A stretch of 36,918 nucleotides of DNA from an uncultured Prevotella sp. (lineage in GTDB: Bacteria; Bacteroidota; Bacteroidia; Bacteroidales; Bacteroidaceae): the NCBI GenBank assembly GCA_938028745.1, contig CALIZL010000093.1, forward strand, positions 1-36,918. Direction: 5' to 3'. Numbering within the stretch: position 1 is the first letter of the stretch; every line of letters begins with the position of its first letter. Positions 10,208 to 18,173 of this stretch are shown here, piece after piece. The translations under genes and the position numbers were made by a program. Below the pieces are notes generated by a model. The model did not search any database. It was not told the origin of the DNA and saw only the letters and a list, made by a program, of their open reading frames with translations.

Positions 10208-10323
10208 GTGTATGCAAAAAATGGATTGTTATATTATAAGGAACGCGTACGCGCGCGAGAGACAAACGAGTGAATATACGATAGCAGTTATCCTTTTTGC
10301 GGTGCAGTGGTTCAGCGCAGGCC

Positions 10324-11049
10324 TCACTTAATGTCTATCACATACGCAACCGTAAGTTCTGCCTGCCAATTGTGGTTGGCGCATTCCACCCAGTTAAAGG
10401 TGTTGGTCTCGGTCTTGATGGTACTCCCCAAACTGTAATGAAAGCGCAAGTCGATGCAGATGCCCGAATGGAAATCGTAGCCCACGCCTCCTCCAAGTGC
10501 AGCGTCGGGTCGTCCTTTAAGCTTACTTCGCATCACCCGTTCCGTCTCCTCCACGCTTGGGTACTTCCACTTCTTAAACTTTGCATCCTCTTGGTTTCCT
10601 TCGTAGCTTAGGTTTTCGGGCGAAAGGTTCGCTCCAAGGCGTCCGCCCAGCGACACATGCCACGTGTTTCGCTCCTTGAAAGGATAGAGGTTGAAGTAGG
10701 CTGCCAAGCCCAGATGGTGGTAACGCGCGGAGAGCGTATAGTTCAGCTCGTCCCTATCATCGTACCTAACACGTGCCGTGCGGTTGTAATAAACGATGCC
10801 TGCCTCCACGCCCCACAGGTTTCCCTGCGGCTTATACAGAAAGAACAGCTCGGCGCATGGCACAAACAGCACGCGTTTCCGTAAAGAATAGTTGGAATAA
10901 TAGTCCTCGCTCACCAATATTCGGTCGACGTTAGAATTGGAACTGATGCCTCCGCCAAGCCGCAGGCCCGCGTGGAAATTGCCGTCTTGTGCCGATAAAG
11001 GTTGACAGACGGAACAAAGCAAAATCGCAACAGATACAATTGCTTTCAT
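10324..11049 (-). CDS. Outer-membrane beta-barrel protein
   Basis: This 241-residue protein has a clear signal peptide (hydrophobic residues 4-20, cleavage after LSA-Q). The rest is a run of alternating amphipathic strands: FHAGLRLGGGISSN, LWGVEAGIVYYNRTARV, HHLGLAAYFNLYPF, WHVSLGGRLGANLSP, AALGGGVGYDF and a final AELTVAYVIDIK. This is the pattern of the OMP_b-brl/porin-like family in Bacteroidota. It is the first gene of the operon, preceded by a well-matched promoter about 60 bases upstream, and is separated by 116 bases from the next gene. Its ligand is unknown. It may be structurally related to the barrel at the end of the next gene product, but this was judged only from general strand pattern. 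Confidence 0.85.
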   Translation of the reverse strand: MKAIVSVAILLCSVCQPLSAQDGNFHAGLRLGGGISSNSNVDRILVSEDYYSNYSLRKRVLFVPCAELFFLYKPQGNLWGVEAGIVYYNRTARVRYDDRDELNYTLSARYHHLGLAAYFNLYPFKERNTWHVSLGGRLGANLSPENLSYEGNQEDAKFKKWKYPSVEETERVMRSKLKGRPDAALGGGVGYDFHSGICIDLRFHYSLGSTIKTETNTFNWVECANHNWQAELTVAYVIDIK

Positions 11050-11106
11050 GGCTCAATGTGTTTTCGTGTATTATTTATATTTATGAGACATCTGCCTCTA
11101 CGGCTA

Positions 11107-11137
11107 CAAATATAGTAAAAGTAAAATAAACAGCAAA
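11107..11137 (-). promoter_or_regulatory. Bacteroidota-type promoter for the envelope operon
   Basis: On the minus strand TTTG (11134-11137) is followed after 19 bases by TATATTTG (11107-11114), matching the TTTG / TAnnTTTG consensus of the Bacteroidota housekeeping sigma factor. The expected start lies about 50 bases before the first gene of the operon (start 11049). Confidence 0.75.
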
Positions 11138-11697
11138 TACTTTTTGGTACTTTTTTACAAACGTATGGCATATTTGTTTGTTGAAGTCGCCTTGGCGTTT
11201 CTCTCTTTCTTATCTTTTTCAGAATAATTGGTATAAATACGATATAGCTTCATGCCTTTAACCAGACAGTGTCGTATCAACCTATTCAGTGCATTTCTGT
11301 ATGAGGTCATCCACATATCAACTCTTTCAATACCACGCTGCTCCTTACACGGAACTCTTAAAACGAAATAACAAACACCAAAACAGAAAGCGAGAACACC
11401 CAAAACGCGTTTGCGCTGGGCATCGCTGTTCGTAAAACAAACAATAATTACCTATAAAAAGACTAGCCTGCGGCCCGACCTATCGCCTTATTCAACGAAT
11501 AAACAGCCACTTACAATTGTTTAAATCTGTAAAAGACCGATTTTGCATTGTGTACGAACACACATTTTAAAACATCCTTATTTATAAGGATTTGCACGTT
11601 AAAATACGTTTAATACGCCATCCTTAATACATGTTAAAATTGCCGTTCGACATAAAAAATCATACCGTTTTCGCAGGCCACATTGCGCTTTATTTGC

Positions 11698-11705
11698 TAT
11701 ATTTG
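11698..11705 (+). promoter_or_regulatory. -7 box of the nrfHA promoter
   Basis: TATATTTG matches the TAnnTTTG box, 21 bases before the nrfH start codon. No good TTTG or TTG lies 19-21 bases upstream (that stretch reads CGCAGGCCA). This suggests that transcription may need an activator, as expected for a nitrite/anaerobiosis-controlled operon. Confidence 0.55.
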
Positions 11706-11726
11706 CGCTAAGAAAATATAGCGAAC

Positions 11727-12329
11727 ATGATAAAAGACAAGCTTAAATCTATCTTATCGGCATTCAGCTATCGCCAAAAGATTTTCCTCTTGGTGACAGG
11801 AGGTTTGATTGTAGGTCTGGGAGGGCTTTTCATGTACCTCCTTAGAATGCACACATACCTCACTGACGACCCTTCGGCATGCGTAAACTGTCACATCATG
11901 ACACCCTATTACGCCACGTGGATGCACTCCTCGCATGGCCGCGATGCCACATGCAACGACTGCCACGTGCCTCACAACAACGTCTTCGCCAAGTACTACT
12001 TCAAGGCGAAAGACGGTATGAACCATGTTCGCAAGTTCGTAACCTTTCAAGAGCGGCAGGCAATAACCGCCGAAGATGCCAGCGCAGGGGTGATAATGGA
12101 CAACTGCATACGTTGCCACACCCAACTCAACCAGGAGTTCGTACGCACGGGGCGTATCAATTACATGATGGCCAAGCGCGGAGAAGGCATGGCTTGTTGG
12201 GACTGTCACCGCGACGTACCACACGGCGGAATGAACTCCCTATCCTCTACGCCCAATGCAGAAGTGCCATTACCCAAGTCGCCTGTGCCAGATTGGCTGC
12301 AAGGCATGCTCGGAAAGAAAGGCAAGTAA
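11727..12329 (+). CDS. nrfH: NrfH, membrane-anchored tetraheme quinol dehydrogenase
   Basis: This 200-residue protein has one N-terminal transmembrane helix (about 19-39) and four c-type heme motifs: CVNCH (52-56), CNDCH (76-80), CIRCH (127-131) and CWDCH (157-161). That is the NapC/NirT-type NrfH layout. NrfH oxidises menaquinol in the cytoplasmic membrane and passes electrons to NrfA on the periplasmic side. The gene lies 83 bases upstream of nrfA on the same strand, the standard order, and upstream of the cytochrome c maturation genes needed for both. The length and all four heme sites are intact. Confidence 0.96.
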   Translation: MIKDKLKSILSAFSYRQKIFLLVTGGLIVGLGGLFMYLLRMHTYLTDDPSACVNCHIMTPYYATWMHSSHGRDATCNDCHVPHNNVFAKYYFKAKDGMNHVRKFVTFQERQAITAEDASAGVIMDNCIRCHTQLNQEFVRTGRINYMMAKRGEGMACWDCHRDVPHGGMNSLSSTPNAEVPLPKSPVPDWLQGMLGKKGK

Positions 12330-12412
12330 CCCAAACACATTCATGCACCACGCCTAAACGCGTGAGCAAAAACATTATGAAAACCGAAACTAAAAACAAA
12401 TAAGATATAGAT

Positions 12413-13897
12413 ATGGCAAAGCAATTAAAACGTTGGCAAGGATGGCTGTTGTTCGGAGGTTCAATGGTTGTCGTTTTCATCTTAGGCCTTCTCGTATCGT
12501 CGCTCTTAGAGCGCAGGGCCGAAGTGGTAAGCATCTTCAACAACAGAAAAACCCCAATGGAGGGTATCGTATCTGAAAACTCGAAGTTCGCAAGCGACTT
12601 CCCACGCGAATACGAAACGTGGAAACAAACGGCCGACACAACTTTCAAAAGCGAATTTAACAGTTCACAAGCCGTAGACGTGCTTGCCCAACGTCCCAAC
12701 ATGGTGATACTTTGGGCTGGTTATTCTTTCTCGTGGGACTACGCCACACCCCGTGGACACCAACACGCTGTTGAAGATGTGCGCAGAACACTACGTACAG
12801 GTGCCCCTGGAGTAACCGAAGGCAAACAGCCACAACCAGGAACATGCTGGACTTGTAAAGGTCCTGATGTGCCACGCGTGATGAAAGAGCAAGGCTTGGC
12901 CAATTTTTACAAGGCTCCGTGGTCGAAGTGGGGAGATCAGATAATGAACAGCGTGGGCTGTTCTGATTGCCACGACTCCAAAACGATGGACCTCAAACCC
13001 GCACGGCCTGCACTGTACGAGGCCTGGCAACGCGTTGGCAAAGACGTTAACAAGGCCACCCACCAAGAAATGCGCTCGCTGGTTTGCGCACAATGTCACA
13101 CAGAATACTATTTCAAGGGCGACGGACAATACCTTACTTTCCCACAGGATAGTGGTATAACAGTTGAGGCTATGGAGAAGTATTACGATGCTATGAACTA
13201 TAAGGACTACACGCACGCACTAAGCCGTGCACCCATCCTCAAAGCGCAGCACCCTGGATACGAAATTCACCAGATGGGTATTCATGGACAACGCGGCGTT
13301 TCGTGTGCAGATTGCCACATGCCCTACATGAGCAAAGGCGGCGTGAAATACACCGACCACCACATCATGAGCCCCCTGGCCAACATCGAACGCACATGCC
13401 AAACCTGTCACCGCCAGAGTGCAGAAACGCTTAGGCAGAACGTGTACGAACGCCAACGCAAGTGCAACGAGATACGCAACCGCGTAGAAAACGAATTGGC
13501 TACCGCACACATCGAGGCCAAGTTTGCATGGGACAAGGGCGCAACCGAGGCCGAAATGAAACCCGTTCTCGACCTCTTACGCAAGAGCCAATGGCGTTGG
13601 GACTTTGCCGTGGCATCGCATGGCGCAGCATTCCACGCCCCACAAGAAATAACGCGCATTCTCTCCCACAGTCTCGACTTTGCCAACCAGGCTCGCCTGA
13701 AAGTGGCAAAGGTACTTGCTCGTCACGGATTTACCGCCGATGTTCCCATGCCCGATATCTCTACGAAGGCTAAGGCACAAGCTTACATCGGATTGGACAT
13801 GAAGCAGAAAGAGGCCGACAAGGAGAAATTCTTGCACACCGTTGTACCGCAATGGATAAAGAAGGCCAAGGCTGCGGGTCGTGCACTCGACTTGTAA
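12413..13897 (+). CDS. nrfA: NrfA, pentaheme cytochrome c nitrite reductase (ammonia-forming)
   Basis: NrfA reduces nitrite to ammonium with six electrons in the periplasm. This 494-residue protein has an N-terminal hydrophobic segment (12-32) that works as signal or anchor. The active-site heme motif is CWTCK (145-149) with the characteristic lysine ligand; the others are CSDCH (183-187), CAQCH (225-229), CADCH (298-302) and CQTCH (329-333). By position in the conserved blocks, the likely catalytic residues are Arg114 (RGH), Tyr232 (CHTEYYF) and His291 (GIHG). The region GQYLTFPQ after the third heme is the usual calcium-site neighbourhood. It is full length and forms a functional pair with NrfH; a hairpin at 13952-13989 probably ends the transcript. 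Confidence 0.97.
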   Translation: MAKQLKRWQGWLLFGGSMVVVFILGLLVSSLLERRAEVVSIFNNRKTPMEGIVSENSKFASDFPREYETWKQTADTTFKSEFNSSQAVDVLAQRPNMVILWAGYSFSWDYATPRGHQHAVEDVRRTLRTGAPGVTEGKQPQPGTCWTCKGPDVPRVMKEQGLANFYKAPWSKWGDQIMNSVGCSDCHDSKTMDLKPARPALYEAWQRVGKDVNKATHQEMRSLVCAQCHTEYYFKGDGQYLTFPQDSGITVEAMEKYYDAMNYKDYTHALSRAPILKAQHPGYEIHQMGIHGQRGVSCADCHMPYMSKGGVKYTDHHIMSPLANIERTCQTCHRQSAETLRQNVYERQRKCNEIRNRVENELATAHIEAKFAWDKGATEAEMKPVLDLLRKSQWRWDFAVASHGAAFHAPQEITRILSHSLDFANQARLKVAKVLARHGFTADVPMPDISTKAKAQAYIGLDMKQKEADKEKFLHTVVPQWIKKAKAAGRALDL

Positions 13898-14266
13898 CAG
13901 CACAGCCAACTAAGGATTTGCAAACAACAAACATGTTATAGCATCCATCTTAAAGGGGTTAAGGCCCATAACAAGGCCTCAACTCCTTTATGGTGTCTAT
14001 AACAAGGCATCGTCACTTACGTCAAATCCTTTTGTGGACAGCAGGCAACCAGAGGGGCTTTCAGTTCCCACCACTCTTATATATAAATAGGTATGCGCGC
14101 GCGAACAGATTCTCAAAGCTAGCGCTTTTGCCCTCTCCTAGTAGCCACCTTGCCCTTTTCGGCAGCCCACAATTGGCGCACCCACCAACAGCAGCAAACA
14201 CCGCTTGCACACCCATTCGCAACGAATGACAAAACGATAACTAACAAACAAAAACAATAAACCATT
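13898..14266. other. Intergenic spacer between nrfA and ccsB
   Basis: This 369-base spacer holds the hairpin at 13952-13989 and then no recognisable gene. An AT-rich TATATATAAATAG stretch (near 14079-14091) is followed by an alternating GCGCGCGCG tract (near 14094-14103). No clear TAnnTTTG box was found for ccsB. A 79-codon open frame inside looks spurious. Confidence 0.5.
13952..13989 (+). terminator. Hairpin downstream of nrfA
   Basis: AAAGGGGTTAAGGCC (13952-13966) can pair with GGCCTCAACTCCTTT (13975-13989), a 15-pair stem with one G-T wobble and one mismatch around an 8-base loop. It starts 55 bases after the nrfA stop. No U-tract follows, so a role as transcript end or mRNA stabiliser is probable rather than certain. 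Confidence 0.6.
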
Positions 14267-15499
14267 ATGTGGACACGACCATGGAAAATGGTTGAAGGCT
14301 TCGCAGTTGGAGCCGGACTTGTATTAGTTGGCTTACTGTTGCAATTCAGCGCAGGGCCAATAGCATGGAGCAACCTTTCATTTCCCGTCAACTTCATCAT
14401 CCTGGCAGGCTATCTCCTCGCCATGGGCCTTGTATATGTTTTCCGCAACAAGGTATATTCCTTCAAGTTCCTCTCCTCGTACGCTGCGGCCATCCCGGCC
14501 TTAGCCTACGCCGTTGCCCTCACGGCCATCATGGGGCTTACCAAACAGATGCCCGACGGCCACCCGGCATCCGACCCTCTGGGCCTTTCGCGCATGCTCT
14601 CGTTTTGGCCCTTCGTGCTCATCTACATCTGGGTGTCGGTCATTGTGGCGCAAGCCACCATCAACAAGGCCATGCACTTCAAGTGGCGCGACGTGCCTTT
14701 CATGCTCAACCACGCAGGCTTGCTCATCGTTATGCTTTGCGCAACACTGGGCAACGCCGACATGCAACGCCTCAAGATGACCATACACAAGTCGTCTCCC
14801 GAGTGGCGAGCCACCAACGACCAAGGAAAAATCGTCGAAATGCCCCTTGCCATACAGCTTAAAGAGTTCGAAATCTACGAATATCCCCCCAAGTTGATGC
14901 TTGTAAACGGCAAAACTGGCGACCCCATACCCAAGGATAAGCCCGCAACCATCGTTGTAGACAGCACCTTTAAGACAGGCGAGTTGCAAGGTTGGCGCAT
15001 CAAACTAAACAAGAGCATAGACGAGGCCGCCCCGCTGATGACCCGCGACACCACCAATTACCTGCCTTGGCACTCGTCGGGAGCGGTGACCGCGATAAAC
15101 ATCACCGCCACTTCGCCCGATGGCAAAGTGAAGAAAACAGGTTGGGTAACCTGCGGAAGTTACCATTTTCCCTACCAAGTGCTTAGCTTAGACGGCAAAA
15201 TATCCATCGCCATGCCCGAACGCGAACCGCAACGCTACCTCTCGCGCATAGAACTGATGACCCAAGCCGGCCTGCACGCATTCGCTGACATAGAGGTAAA
15301 CAGCCCGCTAAGCGTGGAAGGATGGAAAATCTATCAGCTATCATACGACACCTCGATGGGCAGATGGAGCGAAACCAGCGTGTTAGAACTGGTTAGAGAC
15401 CCGTGGCTACCCTTTGTATATGCAGGTTTGGGCATGATGATGCTCGGTGCCGTATTTATGTTTTTGTCGTTACAACGCAGAAAGGAGACCAAAGAATGA
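14267..15499 (+). CDS. ccsB: ResB/CcsB-type cytochrome c biogenesis protein
   Basis: This 410-residue membrane protein has hydrophobic segments near residues 12-28, 42-58, 72-90, 112-130 and 145-162, then a large extracytoplasmic domain (about 170-380) and a last helix near 384-403. This is the ResB/Ccs1 layout: helices flanking a large outer domain that, with CcsA, brings heme to apocytochrome c (System II). Motifs such as WKIYQLSYD and VRDPWLPFVYAGLGMMMLG near the C-terminus are typical of the family. It overlaps ccsA by four bases (ATGA), so the two are translationally coupled. Placement after nrfHA indicates that its main clients are the nine hemes of NrfH and NrfA. Confidence 0.92.
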   Translation: MWTRPWKMVEGFAVGAGLVLVGLLLQFSAGPIAWSNLSFPVNFIILAGYLLAMGLVYVFRNKVYSFKFLSSYAAAIPALAYAVALTAIMGLTKQMPDGHPASDPLGLSRMLSFWPFVLIYIWVSVIVAQATINKAMHFKWRDVPFMLNHAGLLIVMLCATLGNADMQRLKMTIHKSSPEWRATNDQGKIVEMPLAIQLKEFEIYEYPPKLMLVNGKTGDPIPKDKPATIVVDSTFKTGELQGWRIKLNKSIDEAAPLMTRDTTNYLPWHSSGAVTAINITATSPDGKVKKTGWVTCGSYHFPYQVLSLDGKISIAMPEREPQRYLSRIELMTQAGLHAFADIEVNSPLSVEGWKIYQLSYDTSMGRWSETSVLELVRDPWLPFVYAGLGMMMLGAVFMFLSLQRRKETKE

Positions 15500-16284
15500 C
15501 CTGGAATCACTTCCCCTATTTCGCCCTTGTGGCCGTTTTGCTATGGGCTGTTGGCGCATATGCCGCCTGGAAAGACAAGAAAACGCTCACCCTTAGCGCC
15601 ACCATCGCGGGCCTGTTGGTGTTTTTCGGTTACATCGTAGCTATGTGGGTGTCACTCGAACGCCCGCCTTTGCGCACGATGGGCGAAACACGTCTATGGT
15701 ATTCGTTATTCCTTCCCTTTGCCGGACTGGTAGTCTACCTGCGTTGGCGCTACAAGTGGATACTCTCTTTCAGCACTATCTTGGCCACGGTGTTCATCGT
15801 TGTCAACGTGGTGAAACCCGAAATACACAACAAGACGCTGATGCCCGCCTTGCAAAGTCCTTGGTTTGCACCGCACGTCATAGTCTACATGTTCGCCTAT
15901 GCCCTGCTTGGTGCGGCTACCGTGATGGCCATCTACCTGCTTTTCGTTAAGAAGAAACCCGCCACCGACGACGAAATGGACATCACCGACAACCTGGTTT
16001 ACGTTGGCCTGTCGTTTATGACGCTTGGCATGCTCATGGGCGCGCTCTGGGCAAAGGAGGCTTGGGGACATTATTGGGCATGGGACCCGAAGGAAACATG
16101 GGCTGCCGTAACATGGTTTGCCTATCTAGCCTACGTGCATTTCCGCCGTTCGCGTCCCCATCACCTGCGCCCCGCACTCTACATGCTCATCGTTTCATTC
16201 CTACTCCTGCAAATGTGTTGGTGGGGAATAAACTATCTGCCAGCCGCAATGGGTTCAAGCGTGCACACCTATAACCTTAGCTAG
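15496..16284 (+). CDS. ccsA: CcsA, cytochrome c synthetase subunit
   Basis: This 262-residue polytopic protein contains the family heme-handling WWD motif, WGHYWAWDPKETWAAVTW, near residues 192-209. Conserved histidines flank it: APHVIVY near 133 and SSVHTYN at the C-terminus. CcsA with CcsB exports and ligates heme to apocytochromes. The start at 15496 is chosen because it overlaps the ccsB stop (ATGA) and is preceded by AAGGAG at 15482-15487. A longer frame from 15403 would add 31 unrelated residues inside ccsB. At 262 residues it has the size of a stand-alone CcsA, not a fused CcsBA. Confidence 0.94.
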   Translation: MTWNHFPYFALVAVLLWAVGAYAAWKDKKTLTLSATIAGLLVFFGYIVAMWVSLERPPLRTMGETRLWYSLFLPFAGLVVYLRWRYKWILSFSTILATVFIVVNVVKPEIHNKTLMPALQSPWFAPHVIVYMFAYALLGAATVMAIYLLFVKKKPATDDEMDITDNLVYVGLSFMTLGMLMGALWAKEAWGHYWAWDPKETWAAVTWFAYLAYVHFRRSRPHHLRPALYMLIVSFLLLQMCWWGINYLPAAMGSSVHTYNLS

Positions 16285-16339
16285 AACGCAGGGCATAAGT
16301 GACCCTACGCAAAAAACTGGCCATAAACCACACACCAGG

Positions 16340-16672
16340 GGGTGTGTCAAAACTAAAATAAAGACAGACCAAAGTTACTATTTGTAACTAAAAAAAATAA
16401 AAGAGCCATATCAAACTCGGTATTCGAGTGGTGATATGGCTCTTTTTATTGCTTTTATAGTCAAACAGACCTGCTTTTGGAAAATGGTTGTTAGACGAAT
16501 GTAAGATGTGCGCAGCATGGCATCCATAAACCCTTACGCAGAGGAAAAGGAACACGTTTTGTTTGTTTACGATGCACCTATGGCTTTCCAAATCCATTTC
16601 TGTTTCACTATAAAAGCGAGCAAGTTTCAATTTATAAGCTCATGCTTATTAAAATGGAGTTTTGACACACCC
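16340..16672. mobile_element. 333-bp element with terminal inverted repeats (MITE or IS remnant)
   Basis: GGGTGTGTCAAAACT (16340-16354) is repeated exactly inverted as AGTTTTGACACACCC (16658-16672), and both ends continue into AT-rich inward sequence. No intact transposase is present. A palindromic terminator lies near the left end. Clear target-site duplications were not found. Size and ends fit a MITE or an internally deleted insertion sequence; the family was not identified. Confidence 0.6.
16399..16446 (+). terminator. Strong rho-independent terminator, possibly serving ccsA
   Basis: AAAAGAGCCATATCA (16399-16413) pairs perfectly with TGATATGGCTCTTTT (16432-16446), with a second ACTCG/CGAGT stem inside the loop and a T-rich stretch after it. 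An A-rich stretch precedes it, so it may work on both strands. It is the first good terminator after ccsA and lies inside the 333-bp element. Confidence 0.8.
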
Positions 16673-16841
16673 TCTTTTTGTCTATTCAAATTCCTACCTA
16701 ACGTTCGGGGTAAAGCACTATGCCTCTTAGGTAAACCTGTAATACAACAGCTGGCTATTTCGCCAGTCTACCAAATGTGCATTGCACCTCGACCTGCAAA
16801 CTCATCAACTCAAAATCTTAATTTGTTCCTTTTTATTTTAC

Positions 16842-17410
16842 AACACCGCTCTAAAATTCTCTCCGTTCTAGCGAAAATATAGACCATAAAGTAGGTAAAT
16901 ATGCACTATTTATAACTTTCGTGTCTTTAGTTTTGTCTGTTTTTAGGAACGGAACCTGCATTTTGCACCATTTAGCCTTTCTAATTTGGTTGCCAGCCCT
17001 TATTTTTTCAACTCCAATTACGCACTTTTTGCCCCTAAAAACCTACTTTTTAACGACTATTTCGCCCTTTTGAACCATGTTTTTAGTGGTTCTAAAAGGT
17101 TTTGTTTATACCATTGCAGTGGATATTTATGCTTAATCGCCTTGCATTTAGCACCATTTTACCTTGCGTTTAGCACCAAAACGCACTACATTTAGCAACA
17201 AAACACCTTGCATTTAGCACCAAAACGCACTGCATTTAGCACCAAAACGCAGTGCGTTTAGCACCAAAATGCACTACATTTAGCAACAAATAGCCAAATA
17301 ACTGGTGCAAACGGCGGTTCTTTGACATAAATATTCATCTTACCGCATTTACAGGTTATCCCATTTTTGCACCAAAACAAACCTCCGCGAGAATTGATTT
17401 TTTGCGGCCG
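16842..17410. repeat. Large inverted repeat, arm A (partner at 27242-27802)
   Basis: About 570 bases read, as reverse complement, like the segment 27242-27802. Shared blocks include CTGCATTTTGCACCA, GCCCCTAAAAACCTACTTTT, the tandem 22-bp units and CGCGAGAAT[TC]GATTTTTTG. Identity is clearly imperfect. CTCATCAACTC at about 16801-16811, just outside this arm, matches the octamer array found beside arm B. The two arms enclose about 9.8 kb, from xth to cca. Confidence 0.75.
17142..17295 (+). repeat. Seven 22-bp tandem units (TTGCATTTAGCACCAAAACG type)
   Basis: Seven contiguous 22-base units start at 17142, 17164, 17186, 17208, 17230, 17252 and 17274. All share the core TTTAGCA[CA]CAAAA with small changes around it (TTGC, CTGC, GTGC, CTAC starts). 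There are no spacers, so this is not a CRISPR array. Confidence 0.85.
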
Positions 17411-17496
17411 GTCGGGCTGTAGGTGAATTATAAACCACTCATAATGTTAAAATTTATGCTGAAAAGTAGACAAAATCAAGATGAAGCGTTCGCAAG

Positions 17497-17700
17497 TTAA
17501 ACCCCAATCGGTCGTTAGACCGCTTACCTATTATTTTTAGTTTGTTTCCATCGCTTCCTGTTCAGCTTTCGTTTGCTTGTCGGCATTTTGCCTGTCTTGT
17601 TCTCTTGACGTAGCCCGCTACGTCCTTCAAGAATAAGGCAGACAAGATACTCAACAATACACAAAATCTGCACAGGCTCTAACGACCGATTTGGGTTAAA
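17497..17700. mobile_element. 204-bp MITE-like element, copy 1
   Basis: The element begins TTAAACCCCAATCGG and ends CCGATTTGGGTTAAA, an imperfect 23-base terminal inverted repeat with 21 matches. A nearly identical copy lies at 18174-18376. It contains an inner hairpin GACGTAGC-CCGCTACGTC followed by CTTCAAGAATAAGG. It has no coding capacity. Confidence 0.75.
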
Positions 17701-17910
17701 GCGTTGACGAGTTCACGAGCATACGGGTTCACTAGTTTACACCTTAACAAGGTGGTAGATTCTACGGGCTGTCGAGGTTATAAGTTTACGAGTTAAGAAG
17801 GCGGCAAGTTATACGAGTTTACGAGTTCATAAGCAGGAAAAACAACAAGTTTACATGTTAACAAGCTAGTGTTCCTACTAGTTGACAAGTTTACAAGCAG
17901 ACAAGTACAT
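17701..17910. repeat. Degenerate GAGTTTACGAGTT-type repeats
   Basis: Variants of GTT[TC]ACGAGTT, AAGTTTACAAG and AGTTTACGAG recur at 8-10 base spacing, for example around 17705, 17782, 17815 and 17882. They resemble the reverse complement of the CAACTCGTCAACTAG-type stretch at 26985-27185. There is no sign of coding. Confidence 0.5.
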
Positions 17911-18125
17911 AAGTTTATGTGCAAACAAGCAGGTTGGCATCATTGTTTTACACGTATATTCAGCACATTGCATCTTACTTTTAGGAGCCGGGTTTAAGCC
18001 TGTTTTATTCAAAAGGTTGGGTATTCTAAGGCCTTTCTATGCACTTGTTGTGTGTGTGCTAGTCGCGGCTGATGTGCATCAGCGTGGCTCCACGTTGTTT
18101 TTCCTTTTGGTATGGACAAAAAAAT

Positions 18126-18172
18126 CCACCTCATTGCCCTTTCGCGGCATGCGAAGATTGGCAATGAGGTGG
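18126..18172 (-). terminator. Rho-independent terminator of xth
   Basis: CCACCTCATTGCC (18126-18138) pairs perfectly with GGCAATGAGGTGG (18160-18172), with an inner TTCGC/GCGAA stem. On the minus strand it is followed by a T7 tract. It points toward transcripts coming from xth, but a 203-bp MITE-like copy lies between the xth stop and this hairpin. Confidence 0.82.
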
Positions 18173-18173
18173 G

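Larger units (their letters stand above)
11050..11726. other. Divergent intergenic region between the envelope operon and nrfH
   Basis: There is no convincing gene in this 677-base AT-rich spacer. It holds a promoter reading left (11107-11137) and a -7 box reading right (11698-11705). Three small inverted repeats could be operators: TTATTC-AAC-GAATAA at 11489-11503, TGTGT-ACGA-ACACA at 11549-11562 and ATCCTTAT-TT-ATAAGGAT at 11574-11591. The second has the geometry of Crp/Fnr-family sites, which is notable in front of nrf genes, but it lies about 150 bases upstream of the expected transcription start. An 82-codon open frame at 11155-11403 (minus) has no recognisable features. Confidence 0.6.

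Noticed and set aside
11155..11403. 82-codon minus-strand frame upstream of the envelope operon
   Set aside because: No recognisable domain, no promoter or good start context, and AT-rich random-looking composition; it cannot be supported as a gene.
14092..14229. 79-codon frame between nrfA and ccsB
   Set aside because: It has no motif, and the spacer reads as regulatory sequence.
16388..16882. Small open frames (80 codons minus, 124 codons plus) in the 333-bp element region
   Set aside because: They overlap the terminator hairpin and inverted ends and show no transposase or other motif.
17142..17295. CRISPR array
   Set aside because: Units are contiguous, 22 bases, degenerate and without unique spacers, and no cas gene is near.
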